A stretch of 64,000 nt of DNA from the NCBI GenBank assembly GCA_019753235.1, contig JAIELF010000055.1, positions 1 through 64,000 of the forward strand, written 5' to 3'. Below the pieces are notes generated by a model that saw only the letters and a program-made list of their open reading frames with translations, was not told where the DNA came from and did no database searches. Positions within the stretch are counted from its first letter, which is position 1. Every line of letters starts with the position of its first letter. Source of the DNA: a bacterium (GTDB lineage Bacteria > Planctomycetota > Planctomycetia > Kolteriales > Kolteriaceae). Both the position numbers and the translations under genes were made by a program. Shown here one piece after another: positions 44,389-55,141 of this stretch.

Positions 44389-46029
44389 TCACTCTTCATC
44401 CGCACTGGCGGTCGTGGCCAGATAGTCTTTGAACTCGTCGCGAAGTTTACTCTTCAGAAACTTGCCTGCCGACGTCCGTGGGATTTCAGAAACAAAGACC
44501 ACGGCATCGGGAAGCCACCACTTCGCGAATCGCTCGGCAAGATACTCTCTCACCTCGCTGGCGGAGCAGGTTTTTCCTTGCCGAAGCACGACGCAAGCGA
44601 GGGGTCGCTCGGCCCATTTGGGATGAAAGGCAGCCACCACCGCCGCCTCTGCCACGGCGGGATGCCCCATGATGGCGTTTTCCAGTTCGACCGAACTGAT
44701 CCACTCCCCTCCAGACTTGATGACGTCCTTCGCGCGGTCTTGAATCTGAATACAGCCGTTGGGGTGGATCGAGACAATGTCACCGGTCTTGAACCAGCCA
44801 TCGTGCGTGAAGGATGTGGCGGCCTCGGGGTTGTTGTAATAGCTGGCGGCAACCCAAGGACCCCGCACTTCGAGTTCGCCCATATCGTTGCCGTTCCATT
44901 CGACGATGCCATTCTCGCTTCGCGCGCGAATCTCGACGTACGGAGCAGGCATCCCCTGCTTGGCGCGTTCCTTGTATTTCTCCTCTTCGCTGGCCTTGGA
45001 CTTGCTGCTGGGCACGTAACAGACCGTACCCAACGGACAGGTCTCGGTCATGCCCCAGGCATGAATCACGTCGAGATTATGTCGTTCGCGGAAGCCTTTG
45101 ATCATGCTCACTGGTGCTGCCGACCCACCGACCACCATCGCGCGCAGAGACGAAAGGTCGTACTTACCCGGGTCGGCATCCAGCAACTGCAAGATGCCCA
45201 ACCAGATCGTCGGGACGCCCGCCGTCAGCGTGACTTTCTCTCGCACAAATAGTTCAAGCAAGCTGGGCGGGTCGAGATGCGGGCCAGGCAATACCTGCGT
45301 TGAGCCAAACAGACCGCACGCGTGCGGCAAGCCCCAGGCATTCGCATGGAACATCGGCACCACCGGACACGCGATGTCACCTTCGCGCAGACCCAGCGTA
45401 TCGTAAATGCCACACCCCATCGAATGGAGCGCGATCGAGCGGTGCGAGTACATCACTCCTTTGGGCCGACCCGTCGTCCCAGACGTATAGCACATGGCGG
45501 CAGCCGTCTGCTCGTCCAGGTCGGGCCAGCGAACTTGGCTGCCATCGGCTCCATCCATCGCTTCTTCGTAGTCGATCCCCTGATCAATCTTCTTCCCCTT
45601 CGTCGGCACTACAAGGATGTGTTCGACGCAAGGGATCTTGCCTCGCAACGGTTCCAATAAGGGCAGGAGAATATCGTCGACGATGATGACCCGGTCGCCG
45701 GCATGGTTGATGATGTATTCTAAATCGGTGTGATGCAGGCGAAGGTTCAAGGTGTGGAGCACCGCTCCCATAGCCGGTACCGCGAAATATGCTTCGACAT
45801 GCCAATAATGGTTCCAGCAAAGTGTTGCGACGCGGTCGCCTGGTCGGACACCAAGCTTGGTCAGCGCGCTGGCCAGCGTCCGGACCCGCTGCCCCATGTC
45901 GGCATAGGTGTACTCGTGTCGAGACTTGTCCGTGAGTTGGCTAATGATCCGCTTGTGACCGTACATCCGCTCGGCCCGGGCCAGGATGGCCTGGATCGTC
46001 AACGGGTAATCCATCATGAGACCGTGCAT
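44389..46029 (-). CDS. AMP-dependent acyl-CoA ligase (long-chain fatty acid type)
   Basis: A 546-residue adenylate-forming enzyme that couples a fatty acid to CoA via an acyl-AMP. It has the P-loop-like [18 protein letters not shown], the A5-type [11 protein letters not shown], and the C-terminal hinge [11 protein letters not shown] and [13 protein letters not shown], ending with [14 protein letters not shown] where the catalytic Lys lies. Full family length, no break. Start ATG 46029 with GGGGGGAAC upstream. It is divergent from the PfaD-like gene across a 336-base gap, so the two may share regulation and a fatty-acid product. The chain length is unknown. Confidence 0.93.
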   Translation of the reverse strand: MHGLMMDYPLTIQAILARAERMYGHKRIISQLTDKSRHEYTYADMGQRVRTLASALTKLGVRPGDRVATLCWNHYWHVEAYFAVPAMGAVLHTLNLRLHHTDLEYIINHAGDRVIIVDDILLPLLEPLRGKIPCVEHILVVPTKGKKIDQGIDYEEAMDGADGSQVRWPDLDEQTAAAMCYTSGTTGRPKGVMYSHRSIALHSMGCGIYDTLGLREGDIACPVVPMFHANAWGLPHACGLFGSTQVLPGPHLDPPSLLELFVREKVTLTAGVPTIWLGILQLLDADPGKYDLSSLRAMVVGGSAAPVSMIKGFRERHNLDVIHAWGMTETCPLGTVCYVPSSKSKASEEEKYKERAKQGMPAPYVEIRARSENGIVEWNGNDMGELEVRGPWVAASYYNNPEAATSFTHDGWFKTGDIVSIHPNGCIQIQDRAKDVIKSGGEWISSVELENAIMGHPAVAEAAVVAAFHPKWAERPLACVVLRQGKTCSASEVREYLAERFAKWWLPDAVVFVSEIPRTSAGKFLKSKLRDEFKDYLATTASADEE

Positions 46030-46365
46030 CAGTTCCCCCCGACCCGAAAAGTGAAGATCCTAACAATGTTTAGATAAAAATGCCGACGCCAGCGGAGCCC
46101 AGGGGCCGAGATTGAAGGGCGAATCGTCCCCGTATGTCGAATGGCCCGCAGGCATACCCGATCGAACATCCGTATTCTGCCTGGATGAAGGGAACCCATG
46201 CAAAGAAGAATTCGGCCACATCTTTTCGGGAGAACGCCAACAGCGCAGGTTGGGGGAAATCGATCGATTGATCCATAGAGTAGGCTCTGCTTGATGAGGT
46301 CCGCCCGTCAAATTCGGGCATGGAAGTAGGCTGCCCTAGAATTCGGTGGAGAGGTCAAAGAGCTT
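46030..46365. other. Divergent gap between acyl-CoA ligase and PfaD
   Basis: A 336-base gap. A minus-strand frame of 83 codons (46070-46321) begins with ATG and has codon use roughly like the neighbours, but no Shine-Dalgarno and no recognisable family, so it is not called a gene. The promoters of both flanking genes must be here. Confidence 0.3.
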
Positions 46366-48000
46366 ATGCAAGGTTGGTGGATTCCGGGGCATGAAACTCC
46401 CACCAGCGATCCCTCCCAGATCGCGCGCGCCGTGCAATCGATTGCCGAGCCCATCGTTCTCGTGGATGCCGGCGGCTACCTCGCGAGTGCTAGCCACGGG
46501 ACATGCTTGATTGGCTCGCCCCCGCCGGACGTTCCTGCCTATCGACTGGTGGCGCTGGGCGGACCGGTCCCGCTCGAGATGATGGGGGATCTGACTTTCT
46601 GTGCGGATCATTCCGTTCGCTATCCGTATGTGACAGGCGCGATGGCCAACGGGATCGGCTCGGCGGACATCGTCGAAGCGATGGGCCTTTCAGGGATGTT
46701 GGGTTTCTTTGGCTCGGCAGGGTTGTCCCCCGAGCGAGTCGAGAAAGAAATCGATCGCATTCAGGCAACGCTCGGGAATCGCTCGTTCGGGTTTAACCTG
46801 ATAAGTACACCGGGCGAGCCGGAGATGGAAGCCAACATTGTCGATCTCTACCTCCGCAAGGGAGTTCGTCGGATCGAAGCGTCGGCATTCCTGGCCTTGA
46901 CGTTGCCGCTCATTCGTTTTCGCGTGCGGGGAATTCATCGCGATAATGCGGGAAGAATCGTCACGCCCAACCAAGTGATTGGGAAGGTTTCGCGCGTCGA
47001 GGTTGCGACGAAATTCTTCTCGCCTCCACCTGAGGAGTTTTTGCAAAAGCTGGTTCAATCGGGAGAGATCACCGAGGATCAGGCGACACTGGCACAGCAG
47101 ATACCGGTTGCTCAGGACATCACAGCCGAGGCCGATTCCGGCGGACATACCGACAATCGCCCCGCGTTGACGATGCTTCCCACGATGTTGGCGCTGCGCG
47201 ATCGGCTGCAAACGCAGTATCAGTATGGGCAGCGACTTCGCGTGGGGTTGGGGGGCGGGATCGCGACACCGGCATCGGTTGCGGCCGCTTTCGCGATGGG
47301 AGCCTCTTACGTCGTGACGGGGACAGTGAATCAATCGTGCGTCGAGTCGGGAACATCCGACTTTGTCCGGGGGATGCTTTCGCAAGCCGAGCAGCCCGAC
47401 GTGGCGATGGCTCCCGCGGGTGACATGTTTGAAATGGGTGTCAAAGTTCAGGTTCTCAAGCGTGGAACGCTCTTTGCCATGCGGGCGCAGAAGCTTTATG
47501 ACCTTTACTCTGCCTACAAATCGATCGACGAGATTCCCGCGGCCGACCGCGCCATGATTGAAAAGCAATGCTTCCGCGCTCCTTTGGAGGATGTCTGGAA
47601 GCAAACGGTCGAGTACTTCCAGCGGCGCGATCCACGGCAGGTTCAGCGAGGCGAGAAAGACCCCAAGCATCAGATGGCGCTGATCTTTCGATGGTATCTG
47701 GGACAATCCTCTCGCTGGGCCATCAACGGCGAGCCGACCCGCCAGGCCGACTACCAGGTTTGGTGCGGACCTGCGATGGGGGCCTTCAATGAATGGGTGA
47801 AGGATAGTTGCCTATCCGCCACGGAGAATCGCCGAGTCACGGCCGTCGCGTTCAACCTTCTTTACGGGGCCGCCATCCTGCAACGAGTTGGAGAGCTGCA
47901 ACGGCAAGGAGTATCGCTGCCGGCTCAAGCGACCGACGTTCGGCCGATACCCATGGACGAGATCCTGTCGCGGATTCAGCCTGCTTGGGCAAGTGCTTAA
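46366..48000 (+). CDS. PfaD-family enoyl reductase
   Basis: A 544-residue FMN-type TIM-barrel protein of the PfaD group, related to 2-nitropropane dioxygenase. It has a short N-terminal extension, GDLTFCADHSVRYPYVTGAM, GMLGFFGSAGLSP and the FMN-binding LRVGLGGGIATPASVAAAF. PfaD reduces enoyl intermediates for omega-3 polyunsaturated fatty acid or secondary-lipid polyketide synthases and normally works with pfaA-C. None of those giant genes is in the window; the divergent acyl-CoA ligase is the only fatty-acid gene nearby. Start ATG 46366. It may serve a synthase encoded elsewhere. Confidence 0.88.
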   Translation: MQGWWIPGHETPTSDPSQIARAVQSIAEPIVLVDAGGYLASASHGTCLIGSPPPDVPAYRLVALGGPVPLEMMGDLTFCADHSVRYPYVTGAMANGIGSADIVEAMGLSGMLGFFGSAGLSPERVEKEIDRIQATLGNRSFGFNLISTPGEPEMEANIVDLYLRKGVRRIEASAFLALTLPLIRFRVRGIHRDNAGRIVTPNQVIGKVSRVEVATKFFSPPPEEFLQKLVQSGEITEDQATLAQQIPVAQDITAEADSGGHTDNRPALTMLPTMLALRDRLQTQYQYGQRLRVGLGGGIATPASVAAAFAMGASYVVTGTVNQSCVESGTSDFVRGMLSQAEQPDVAMAPAGDMFEMGVKVQVLKRGTLFAMRAQKLYDLYSAYKSIDEIPAADRAMIEKQCFRAPLEDVWKQTVEYFQRRDPRQVQRGEKDPKHQMALIFRWYLGQSSRWAINGEPTRQADYQVWCGPAMGAFNEWVKDSCLSATENRRVTAVAFNLLYGAAILQRVGELQRQGVSLPAQATDVRPIPMDEILSRIQPAWASA

Positions 48001-48103
48001 GCCTATCGGTTCTTCCCTTTCTCGCTGCCAAGCGAAGAACGAGGGACGAAGGCTTTTGATTCTCTTGTAGGATGGAGTTGCTGTTCAAATTGATCCCCGG
48101 GGA

Positions 48104-48586
48104 ATGCGGGAAAGTAGGTCCACCAGATTCATGAAGCGAAAGAAAGTCCGCCCGGCTTTGCCAGCAATCGGGTGGCGCGAGTGGGTCGCGCTGCCTGAGT
48201 TAGGCATTCGCGCGATCAAAGCCAAGGTCGATACGGGTGCCGCCTCCAGTTCGCTTCATGCCATGGACGTGGAAGAGTTTCAGCGAGCGGGCAAAAAGAT
48301 GATCTCGTTTCGGGTTCATCCGCTGCAACGCAATGCCCGCGCGTTCATTGAGTCGGAAGCAGAGCTTCTCGAGTATCGTCATGTAAAAAGTTCTGGCGGG
48401 CACCAAACCCTTCGCCCCGTGATTGTTACAACCGTGGAAGTTCTTGGAATTCGATGCTCGATCGAGCTGACGCTCGCGAGTCGCGATACGATGGGTTTCC
48501 GTATGCTGCTGGGACGCGAAGCCCTCGCCGGGCGTTTCGTGGTCGATTCGGGTCGATCGTTTCTGGGCGGGAAGTGGAAAGAGTGA
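48104..48586 (+). CDS. RimK-associated ATP-dependent zinc protease family protein (RimB-like)
   Basis: A 160-residue retropepsin-like protein of the RimB/Zn_protease family, with [20 protein letters not shown] (the D-T-G-A aspartic-protease-like core) and [13 protein letters not shown] near the end. Such genes lie beside rimK; RimB is reported to process the poly-glutamate tails made by RimK on ribosomal protein S6. The start is ATG 48104; ATG 48131 is possible and neither has a clear ribosome-binding site. Its stop TGA shares its A with the RimK-type start, so the pair is translationally coupled. Confidence 0.85.
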   Translation: MRESRSTRFMKRKKVRPALPAIGWREWVALPELGIRAIKAKVDTGAASSSLHAMDVEEFQRAGKKMISFRVHPLQRNARAFIESEAELLEYRHVKSSGGHQTLRPVIVTTVEVLGIRCSIELTLASRDTMGFRMLLGREALAGRFVVDSGRSFLGGKWKE

Positions 48587-49557
48587 TGGCTAGTTCAGAC
48601 GGTCTGACTTCCGATGACGTCGCCGACAAGTCGGAATTGCCGCGACGGCGCCTCAAGATTGCCATCTTGTCGCGAAAGGGATCGCTCTATTCCACCCGCC
48701 GACTCCGCGAAGCCTGCGAACAGCGTGGCCACGAAGTACAAGTGGTCGACTATCTCCGCTGCTACATGAACATCACCTCGCGCCGACCGACGGTCATCTA
48801 CCAAGCCAAAGAACTCCTCGCGTTCGACGCGATCATCCCGCGCATCGGCGCTTCAAAAACGTTCTACGGGACGGCAGTGGTGCGACAGTTCGAGATGATG
48901 GAGGTCTTCACCACCAACGAGTCACAAGCGATCAGCCGATCTCGTGACAAGCTTCGCTGCCTACAACTACTCGCTCGACAGGGGATCGGTCTTCCCGTGA
49001 CGGGCTTTGCCCATTCGACAAAAGATACCGAAGGAGTGATCAAGGCGGTTGGCGGCCCCCCGTTGGTCATCAAACTCGTCGAAGGGACGCAGGGGATCGG
49101 CGTGATCCTGGCCGAGACGCAGAAGGCCGCCGAGGCGGTCATCGAGGGCTTTCGCGGCCTGGATGCCAACATTCTCGTTCAAGAGTACATCAAGGAAGCA
49201 GGAGGATCGGATATCCGCTGTTTCGTCATCGGTGGCAAAGTCGTCGCGGCCATGCGAAGACAAGCCAAGGCGGGTGAGTTCCGCTCGAACATTCACCGCG
49301 GCGCCTCGGCCGAGCAAGTCAAACTGTCACCCGAGGAACGGAGCACCGCGATCCGTGCCGCTAAGACGCTGGGGCTCTCGGTGGCCGGCGTCGATATTCT
49401 TCGATCGAATCATGGGCCGGTCGTCATCGAGGTAAACTCCTCGCCTGGCTTAGAGGGAATCGAAGCCGCCACCCGCGTCGATGTCGCCTGCAAGGTCATC
49501 GAGTTCATCGAGAAAAACTACCACTCTGGGAAAATGCGCGACCGCGTCGAAGCGTAA
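48586..49557 (+). CDS. RimK-type ATP-grasp glutamate ligase
   Basis: A 323-residue ATP-grasp ligase. The N-terminal part ([17 protein letters not shown]) is the pre-ATP-grasp lobe. The ATP-grasp core includes [39 protein letters not shown] and the metal-binding [15 protein letters not shown]. RimK adds glutamates to the C-terminus of ribosomal S6 in E. coli; other members ligate amino acids to peptides or F420, so S6 as target is likely but unproven. ATG 48586 overlaps the RimB-like stop by one base; the frame from 48454 overlaps that gene and is not used. Confidence 0.9.
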   Translation: MASSDGLTSDDVADKSELPRRRLKIAILSRKGSLYSTRRLREACEQRGHEVQVVDYLRCYMNITSRRPTVIYQAKELLAFDAIIPRIGASKTFYGTAVVRQFEMMEVFTTNESQAISRSRDKLRCLQLLARQGIGLPVTGFAHSTKDTEGVIKAVGGPPLVIKLVEGTQGIGVILAETQKAAEAVIEGFRGLDANILVQEYIKEAGGSDIRCFVIGGKVVAAMRRQAKAGEFRSNIHRGASAEQVKLSPEERSTAIRAAKTLGLSVAGVDILRSNHGPVVIEVNSSPGLEGIEAATRVDVACKVIEFIEKNYHSGKMRDRVEA

Positions 49558-49873
49558 TCATCGAGAAGAGAACTCGATTCTCCCTTACTTTGCTCGTCTA
49601 TTTACGGGTGTGACTCGCCCCAAGTGGGAACGTTTCTCTACCTGGCCATGTCTGACAGAGTAGCCAAACGCGGTCTTAAGCCTCTTGCGGCAGCTTGTCG
49701 ATCGGCGGATAATCAAACCGACTGCGGGATCGGGGGAACGAAAACGCTGAAAGTATTCCCGCGCGGGGACCGGTTCAGGAAGAGAGCCGGCATCAACCTT
49801 CGCGCATCCTTCCTTCGTTGCCCAAGCTCGTCCACGCCGATATTTTGATCGTCTCTCGGGGAGCAATAGCAGC
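49558..49873. other. Gap upstream of the giant subtilase
   Basis: A 316-base gap. A weak hairpin GAGAA / TTCTC (49568-49582) followed by CCTTACTTTG lies just past the RimK-like gene and might terminate it. No further gene is supported; a 74-codon frame at 49624-49848 has no recognisable features. Confidence 0.35.
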
Positions 49874-52800
49874 ATGAAGCGTTCGAATGGAAAACGATCC
49901 GTATTTCATCCGCATTGCGAACTTCTCGAAGATCGGCTCACCCCCACCGCCGGTCCTTTGTCCCTATGGACGGATCTGGATTCTCTCCAAGCGTCCGGCG
50001 CCACCGCACGAGAATGGCAAGGAAACAATACCTACGTCTATCCTGATCAGTGGATCGCCCACTTCGATGGCCTTGCCGGCAATCGACTTTCGCAATTGGC
50101 GACCATGCGAACAAAGCTGGCCAGTCTGCAGGGACAGGTCGACGTTCTCGACCAGCTTGGCAGTAGCGGTACTTTTCTTCTCAGGGCGGATGGCTCGCTC
50201 AGCGATTCGAACCTGCGAGCGATCCTTTCTCCGTTGGCATCGCTTCGTTACGTGGAGCCGAACTTTGCCCTCGCGCCGCACGCGGTCCCTAATGATCCTT
50301 CTTTTCCCTCGCAGTGGGCCCTGAACAATACCGGCGCGTCGGGGGGTGTGGCCGATGCGGACATTGATGCTCCGGAGGCTTGGGACCTAGCCACTGGCTC
50401 CAGCGGCGTGGTGGTCGGCGTAATCGATAGCGGCGTCATGTACACGCACCCCGATCTGGTCAACAACATGTGGGTTAACCCAGGCGAAGTTGCCGGCGAC
50501 GGACTCGACAATGATGGCAATGGCTACGTCGATGACATCTACGGCTACGACTTTGCCAACAACGATTCGGATCCCATGGACGATGACGGGCACGGCACCG
50601 CTGTCTCCGGGATCATTGCCGGCTCGACCAACAACAACGTCGGCGTGGCAGGGATCAACTGGGGGGGCAAGATCATGGCCCTCAAGTATGCCCGGGCAGG
50701 CTTTGTCGCCAGCACCGCCGACGTGATCGAAGCCGTCAACTACACGACAATGATGAGACGAGACTACGGCGTCAACATCCGCGCCACCAACAACAGTTAC
50801 GGCATCTTCGGCTATTCGCAAGCTTTGGCAGACGCCATTCAAGCCAACGGCGACGAGGGGATCTTGTTCGTCTCATCGGCTGGAAACTCGAACACGAACA
50901 ACGATTTTGGCCCGCAGTATCCCGCCAACTATCCGATCTCGTCGGTTCTCTCGGTAGCGGCAACCACCCGGCAAGATCTGAAGGCAAGCTTTTCCAGTTT
51001 CGGCGCCAGCACGGTTCAACTCGGCGCACCGGGACTCGATGTTTTGACGACTCGGCTCGGCGGAGGATATTCTGGATTCAGCGGCACGTCGGCGGCGTCG
51101 CCTGTGGTTGCCGGCGTTGCTGCCTTATTGTGGGATTACGCTCCCTACGCGACGTTGCCCGAGATTCGACAGGCGATTCTCGATGGGACCGACCCCATAC
51201 CTGCCCTGGCCGGGATTACCGTCACCGGAGGTCGTGTCAACGCCTATCAATCGATGCTTCGGCTTGGCTTTGTCGTTCGCGACGTCACCCCCGCATTCAA
51301 CAGTATCAGCAATACTCCACCGACCACGTTTACCGTCCGATTCTCGGACCTCTTCGATCCAAGCACCGTCGATGCCGGCGATCTGCAGGTGAATGGCGTG
51401 CTCGCGGATTCGGTATCCGTCGTCAATGACAGTACCCTGTCATTCTCTTTTCTGAGTAGTCCGGTCGTGACGCCGGGAATTCAAACGATCTCTTTCGCAA
51501 CGGATACGATTCGTCGCCTCAGTGACGGCGACTCTGTCGCGGGAATGAGCACCACCTTCCGATACGATCCAATCTCCCTGGCGGTTTCCTCCGCCTCCCC
51601 CTCGGCAGGCTCGGTCGCCCTGAGTCCTCTTTCGTCGATCGTGCTAACCTTTAATGAGACATTCGATCCGACCTCGATCAGCACTCGCGACCTCGTCATC
51701 AATCAAGGGCAAGTCACTGGGTTTCAAGTGACCGGACCTAACACGGTGCAGTTCAACCTGACGGGGGTCGAGCGAGAGGGTTCCCTTACGTACTCCGTCC
51801 CGCGCGGCTCGATCAAAGATCTCTCGGGTAACCCCAGCGATTCATTCACCGCGTCGATCGATCTCGACGTGGTGAGTAGGAATCTTCCGAAGAGTTTCGA
51901 ACGGCTTGCGCCGCTGGGAAGCTTGATCTTGGCAAGCTTGGGGAACACAGGTCTCAGCAATCAAGCGGGCGACATTGATGAGTACACCTTCGACGTCCTG
52001 GCGGGCGAGACGCTGTCGGCCGTTGTTCGGCCCAACAATCTCTCGGCCAGCATTTCCGCTCAGTGGGTCGGCCTAGGCCCGTTATCCACCGGCCCTGCCC
52101 CAGGACAAGCCACCAGCGTCGGGATCGTGACCGCACCGACAGACGGCACGTACACGCTGCGAATCGTCGGCGACCGAACCAGCTCTTATTCGTTCGACAT
52201 CTATCGCAACACCCTGATCGAATCACAGGACACCAGCGATGTCAGCCCCCTGTCACTCGCTCCATCATTGATACCCGTCGGAGAGGGTCGTTACGCCGTC
52301 GTGGGGACAAGCGATGTGACGCGACTGTTATGGACGATGGATACGAACCCTGGATGGACCCTGGGGAGCCAATGGTCCTGGGGAAAGCCCAATGGCTTAG
52401 GAGGCGATCCCAACAGCGCCTTCACCGGACAGAATGTCATCGGCAACAATCTCAATGGAGCCTACGCCAATCGACTCACCACGACCAACTATGCCACCTT
52501 GGGACCGGTCAGTCTCGTGGGCAAGACCGGAACGACGCTTTCTTTCCGTCGATGGCTGGGGATAGAGTCGTCCACCCTCGATCGCGCCAATATCCAGGTC
52601 TCGAATAACGGCACGACCTGGACAACCATTTTCCAGAATAGCGCCAGTAACCTCCAAGAGACTGCTTGGTCGCTGCAGACGTACGACATCTCGGCCATCG
52701 CCGACAACCAGCCGACCGTCTACGTCCGCTTCGGCATTGGCACCACCAGCACCACCGGCGCACTCTCGGGCTGGAACATCGACGATGTTGCCATCCGTGG

Positions 52801-55138
52801 TAATGAAGACGGACCGGCCAAAACGCAAGAGCAGGATGTCTACACCGTTGATCTCACAGGCAGCGTGGGCCGAGCGATTGATGTCTCGCTTGCAGGGCTT
52901 ACCGGCGTTGATTTCTCCACGAGTCGTCTTGAACTCGTGGCACCTAACGGATCAATTGTGCGCACGGCCGGCACCACGACTTCGGGCGTGAACACGATCG
53001 GCACGAACCTCGTGATCGAAGACTATGTTGTCACGCAGCCGGGTGTTTACCGCTTGGTGCTCACGTCCTCGACTCTCGGCCAATACTCGCTTGTTGTCAC
53101 CGATAACGTTGTTCTCGAAACGGAGCCGAACAATTCTTCGCCGGGGCCGGCTCGATCGATCGATCGAACGGGTCAAGCGATCGGCTTTGTCGGCATTCCC
53201 GATCTTCTCGGCTCACGAACGTTCACCGTCGATTCCTCGCAGAGTCTGCTCACCATGCAGGCAAAAGTGGTGTTCACCGGTGGGTCGCTAGAACTGCCGA
53301 TCGTCGAGCAAGCACCTGGCAGCTTAGATGCCCCCTTCACCGGACAGTTCACCGTTCAGCGATCTGCCGAGGGCCTAACCTTCCAGTCGGCCAATCTCGA
53401 CATTATCGCCAATGCCGGCTCGTTTTTCCCAGGCTCGGCACCAGCGGATATTGCCGGCCAGGTCAACCTCGGCGGATTGGTCGCTCAAGCGGCCATTCGA
53501 AATATCATGTTCACTCTTTCGAGCGGTCAACTGGCCGTCGATAGCGATGGCTACTTCGACGCGTCGGGTCTCCTCTATGAGTTCACCGATGGTCAGATCT
53601 CTTACTCGGCCTTGGGTACTTCGTCATCCTTCCCCGTGAATACACCCGATCTTCCCAACGCGCCCGGCATGATGGGCCGAATCGAATTTATCCCGGGCGC
53701 TGCCCGCATCACCATTCCGCTGGGCCTGCGATTTATTGCGAATGTGCCGCTCGGCTTCGATGTCGATTTCAACTTCAGCGCGGTCATCGTCGCCACGACA
53801 CCGATGCCCATCAAAGATACCGATGCCTACACCGTCACTCTTAACGCCAATGAGGCTCTCGAATTCGGCGCCAGTAGCATTTTTCTGCCAGGAAGACCGG
53901 CAAGTGAAGCTCTCGTCCCCAATCTGCAAGTCATCGGCCCCGGTGGAGTGGTGATTCCCGCGACCATCATGCAGGATCCTGGTCAGACCTCGGCCATGGG
54001 CCGATTCGTCGCTCCCGCGGCCGGAGTTTATCGGCTCATCGTGAGCGCTGACGGCGGATTGGGAGAGTACATTCTCTCAACGCAGAAAATCACTCCCCCC
54101 GTCGCGAGCCTGTCGGGCTTGACATTGGCGGTCCGAGGCGAGCCTATCCCGTTCACTCTTTCCGCCGGCGACAATCGGCCGGCCGACCTATCAGAAAGCT
54201 GGTTCTTTGCGATCGATTGGAACGGCGACGGGTCGGTCGATGAATCCGTTGTCGCCCCGTCGGGGACGACGATCGAACACGTTTTCGAAACCAACGGCAA
54301 CTATAACGTGCAAATGACCGCAACGCGTTGGGACGGCGTTGTCAGCAACACGTTCAACTTGCCCGTCAGCATTGTCGCAATGACCACTCGCGCAAACCCG
54401 AACCAGCCCGCGCGAACCGATTTAATCATTGGCGGCACGACCGGGATCGACGCCTACATGTTTCTCGGCAACTTTATGCTTGTCTTAATGGAGGATAACC
54501 AAGTCTACGGAACCGTTCTCCCCAGCGGGCAACTCGTCGGCTCGGTACAAATCCGTTCGCTTCCCTCGTTCAACGGCTCGTTCATTGTCTATGCACAGGC
54601 TGGCAACGATCTGGTCTATGCGGAGTTCGTCGTCAATCCGACTCGGATATTCGGCGGCGACGGTAATGACGCACTCGTTGGCGGCTTGGGTGACGACTGG
54701 ATCGACGGAGGTGCCGGCAATGACTTCCTCGAAGGCGGCGACATCGGCCCGGGGGGAAATGACACCATTCTTGGAGGAACGGGGAATGACATCCTTGTCG
54801 GCGGCATTGGAGCCGACCTATTACGCGGCGGCGCCGGCAGCGATCTCCTCATCGCCGGCAGACTGGTCGTTCCAGGCTACCACTTGACGGGCCGATACGC
54901 ACTGCAAGCCGAGTGGGGATCGACACGATCCTACGAAGCGCGGGTCGGCAACATCAAAGGCTCGTCCGTCGGCGAACATCTCAACGGCAACTATCAGTTG
55001 ATTCCCGGAACAACCGTGTTGAACGACTCGGCCATCGACACACTGCTCGGCGAAGAGGATCAAGATTTCTTCGTGGCCGATCCGACCCTCGATCTCTTGA
55101 CCGATCGCCAAGAAGACGAGGATATTCTCTCCCTCTAG
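49874..55138 (+). CDS. Giant secreted subtilase with RTX repeats
   Basis: A 1754-residue exported protein. The N-terminal CELLEDRLTPT (16-26) matches the short planctomycete export motif seen on many large secreted proteins. Residues about 150-470 are an S8 peptidase with all three catalytic regions: VVGVIDSGVMYTHP (Asp), DDDGHGTAVSGIIAG (His) and SGTSAASPVVAG (Ser). After it come Ig-like/SbsA-type and PPC-type domains (SSASPSAGSVALSPLSS). Near 1440 is a PKD-like domain, and about 1590-1650 carries RTX calcium-binding nonapeptides (GGDGNDALVGGLGDDW and similar). A C-terminal tail ends the protein. The layout fits a calcium-dependent surface or secreted protease. Start ATG 49874 with GGGGAG about 11 bases upstream. 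Confidence 0.9.
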   Translation: MKRSNGKRSVFHPHCELLEDRLTPTAGPLSLWTDLDSLQASGATAREWQGNNTYVYPDQWIAHFDGLAGNRLSQLATMRTKLASLQGQVDVLDQLGSSGTFLLRADGSLSDSNLRAILSPLASLRYVEPNFALAPHAVPNDPSFPSQWALNNTGASGGVADADIDAPEAWDLATGSSGVVVGVIDSGVMYTHPDLVNNMWVNPGEVAGDGLDNDGNGYVDDIYGYDFANNDSDPMDDDGHGTAVSGIIAGSTNNNVGVAGINWGGKIMALKYARAGFVASTADVIEAVNYTTMMRRDYGVNIRATNNSYGIFGYSQALADAIQANGDEGILFVSSAGNSNTNNDFGPQYPANYPISSVLSVAATTRQDLKASFSSFGASTVQLGAPGLDVLTTRLGGGYSGFSGTSAASPVVAGVAALLWDYAPYATLPEIRQAILDGTDPIPALAGITVTGGRVNAYQSMLRLGFVVRDVTPAFNSISNTPPTTFTVRFSDLFDPSTVDAGDLQVNGVLADSVSVVNDSTLSFSFLSSPVVTPGIQTISFATDTIRRLSDGDSVAGMSTTFRYDPISLAVSSASPSAGSVALSPLSSIVLTFNETFDPTSISTRDLVINQGQVTGFQVTGPNTVQFNLTGVEREGSLTYSVPRGSIKDLSGNPSDSFTASIDLDVVSRNLPKSFERLAPLGSLILASLGNTGLSNQAGDIDEYTFDVLAGETLSAVVRPNNLSASISAQWVGLGPLSTGPAPGQATSVGIVTAPTDGTYTLRIVGDRTSSYSFDIYRNTLIESQDTSDVSPLSLAPSLIPVGEGRYAVVGTSDVTRLLWTMDTNPGWTLGSQWSWGKPNGLGGDPNSAFTGQNVIGNNLNGAYANRLTTTNYATLGPVSLVGKTGTTLSFRRWLGIESSTLDRANIQVSNNGTTWTTIFQNSASNLQETAWSLQTYDISAIADNQPTVYVRFGIGTTSTTGALSGWNIDDVAIRGNEDGPAKTQEQDVYTVDLTGSVGRAIDVSLAGLTGVDFSTSRLELVAPNGSIVRTAGTTTSGVNTIGTNLVIEDYVVTQPGVYRLVLTSSTLGQYSLVVTDNVVLETEPNNSSPGPARSIDRTGQAIGFVGIPDLLGSRTFTVDSSQSLLTMQAKVVFTGGSLELPIVEQAPGSLDAPFTGQFTVQRSAEGLTFQSANLDIIANAGSFFPGSAPADIAGQVNLGGLVAQAAIRNIMFTLSSGQLAVDSDGYFDASGLLYEFTDGQISYSALGTSSSFPVNTPDLPNAPGMMGRIEFIPGAARITIPLGLRFIANVPLGFDVDFNFSAVIVATTPMPIKDTDAYTVTLNANEALEFGASSIFLPGRPASEALVPNLQVIGPGGVVIPATIMQDPGQTSAMGRFVAPAAGVYRLIVSADGGLGEYILSTQKITPPVASLSGLTLAVRGEPIPFTLSAGDNRPADLSESWFFAIDWNGDGSVDESVVAPSGTTIEHVFETNGNYNVQMTATRWDGVVSNTFNLPVSIVAMTTRANPNQPARTDLIIGGTTGIDAYMFLGNFMLVLMEDNQVYGTVLPSGQLVGSVQIRSLPSFNGSFIVYAQAGNDLVYAEFVVNPTRIFGGDGNDALVGGLGDDWIDGGAGNDFLEGGDIGPGGNDTILGGTGNDILVGGIGADLLRGGAGSDLLIAGRLVVPGYHLTGRYALQAEWGSTRSYEARVGNIKGSSVGEHLNGNYQLIPGTTVLNDSAIDTLLGEEDQDFFVADPTLDLLTDRQEDEDILSL

Positions 55139-55141
55139 AGC

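Noticed and set aside
46070..46321. 83-codon minus-strand gene in the ligase/PfaD gap
   Set aside because: Codon use is similar to neighbours, but there is no ribosome-binding site, motif or family, so support is too weak.
46690..47706. Minus-strand open frame of 338 codons
   Set aside because: Antisense to PfaD, which has clear family motifs; the translation is unlike a real protein.
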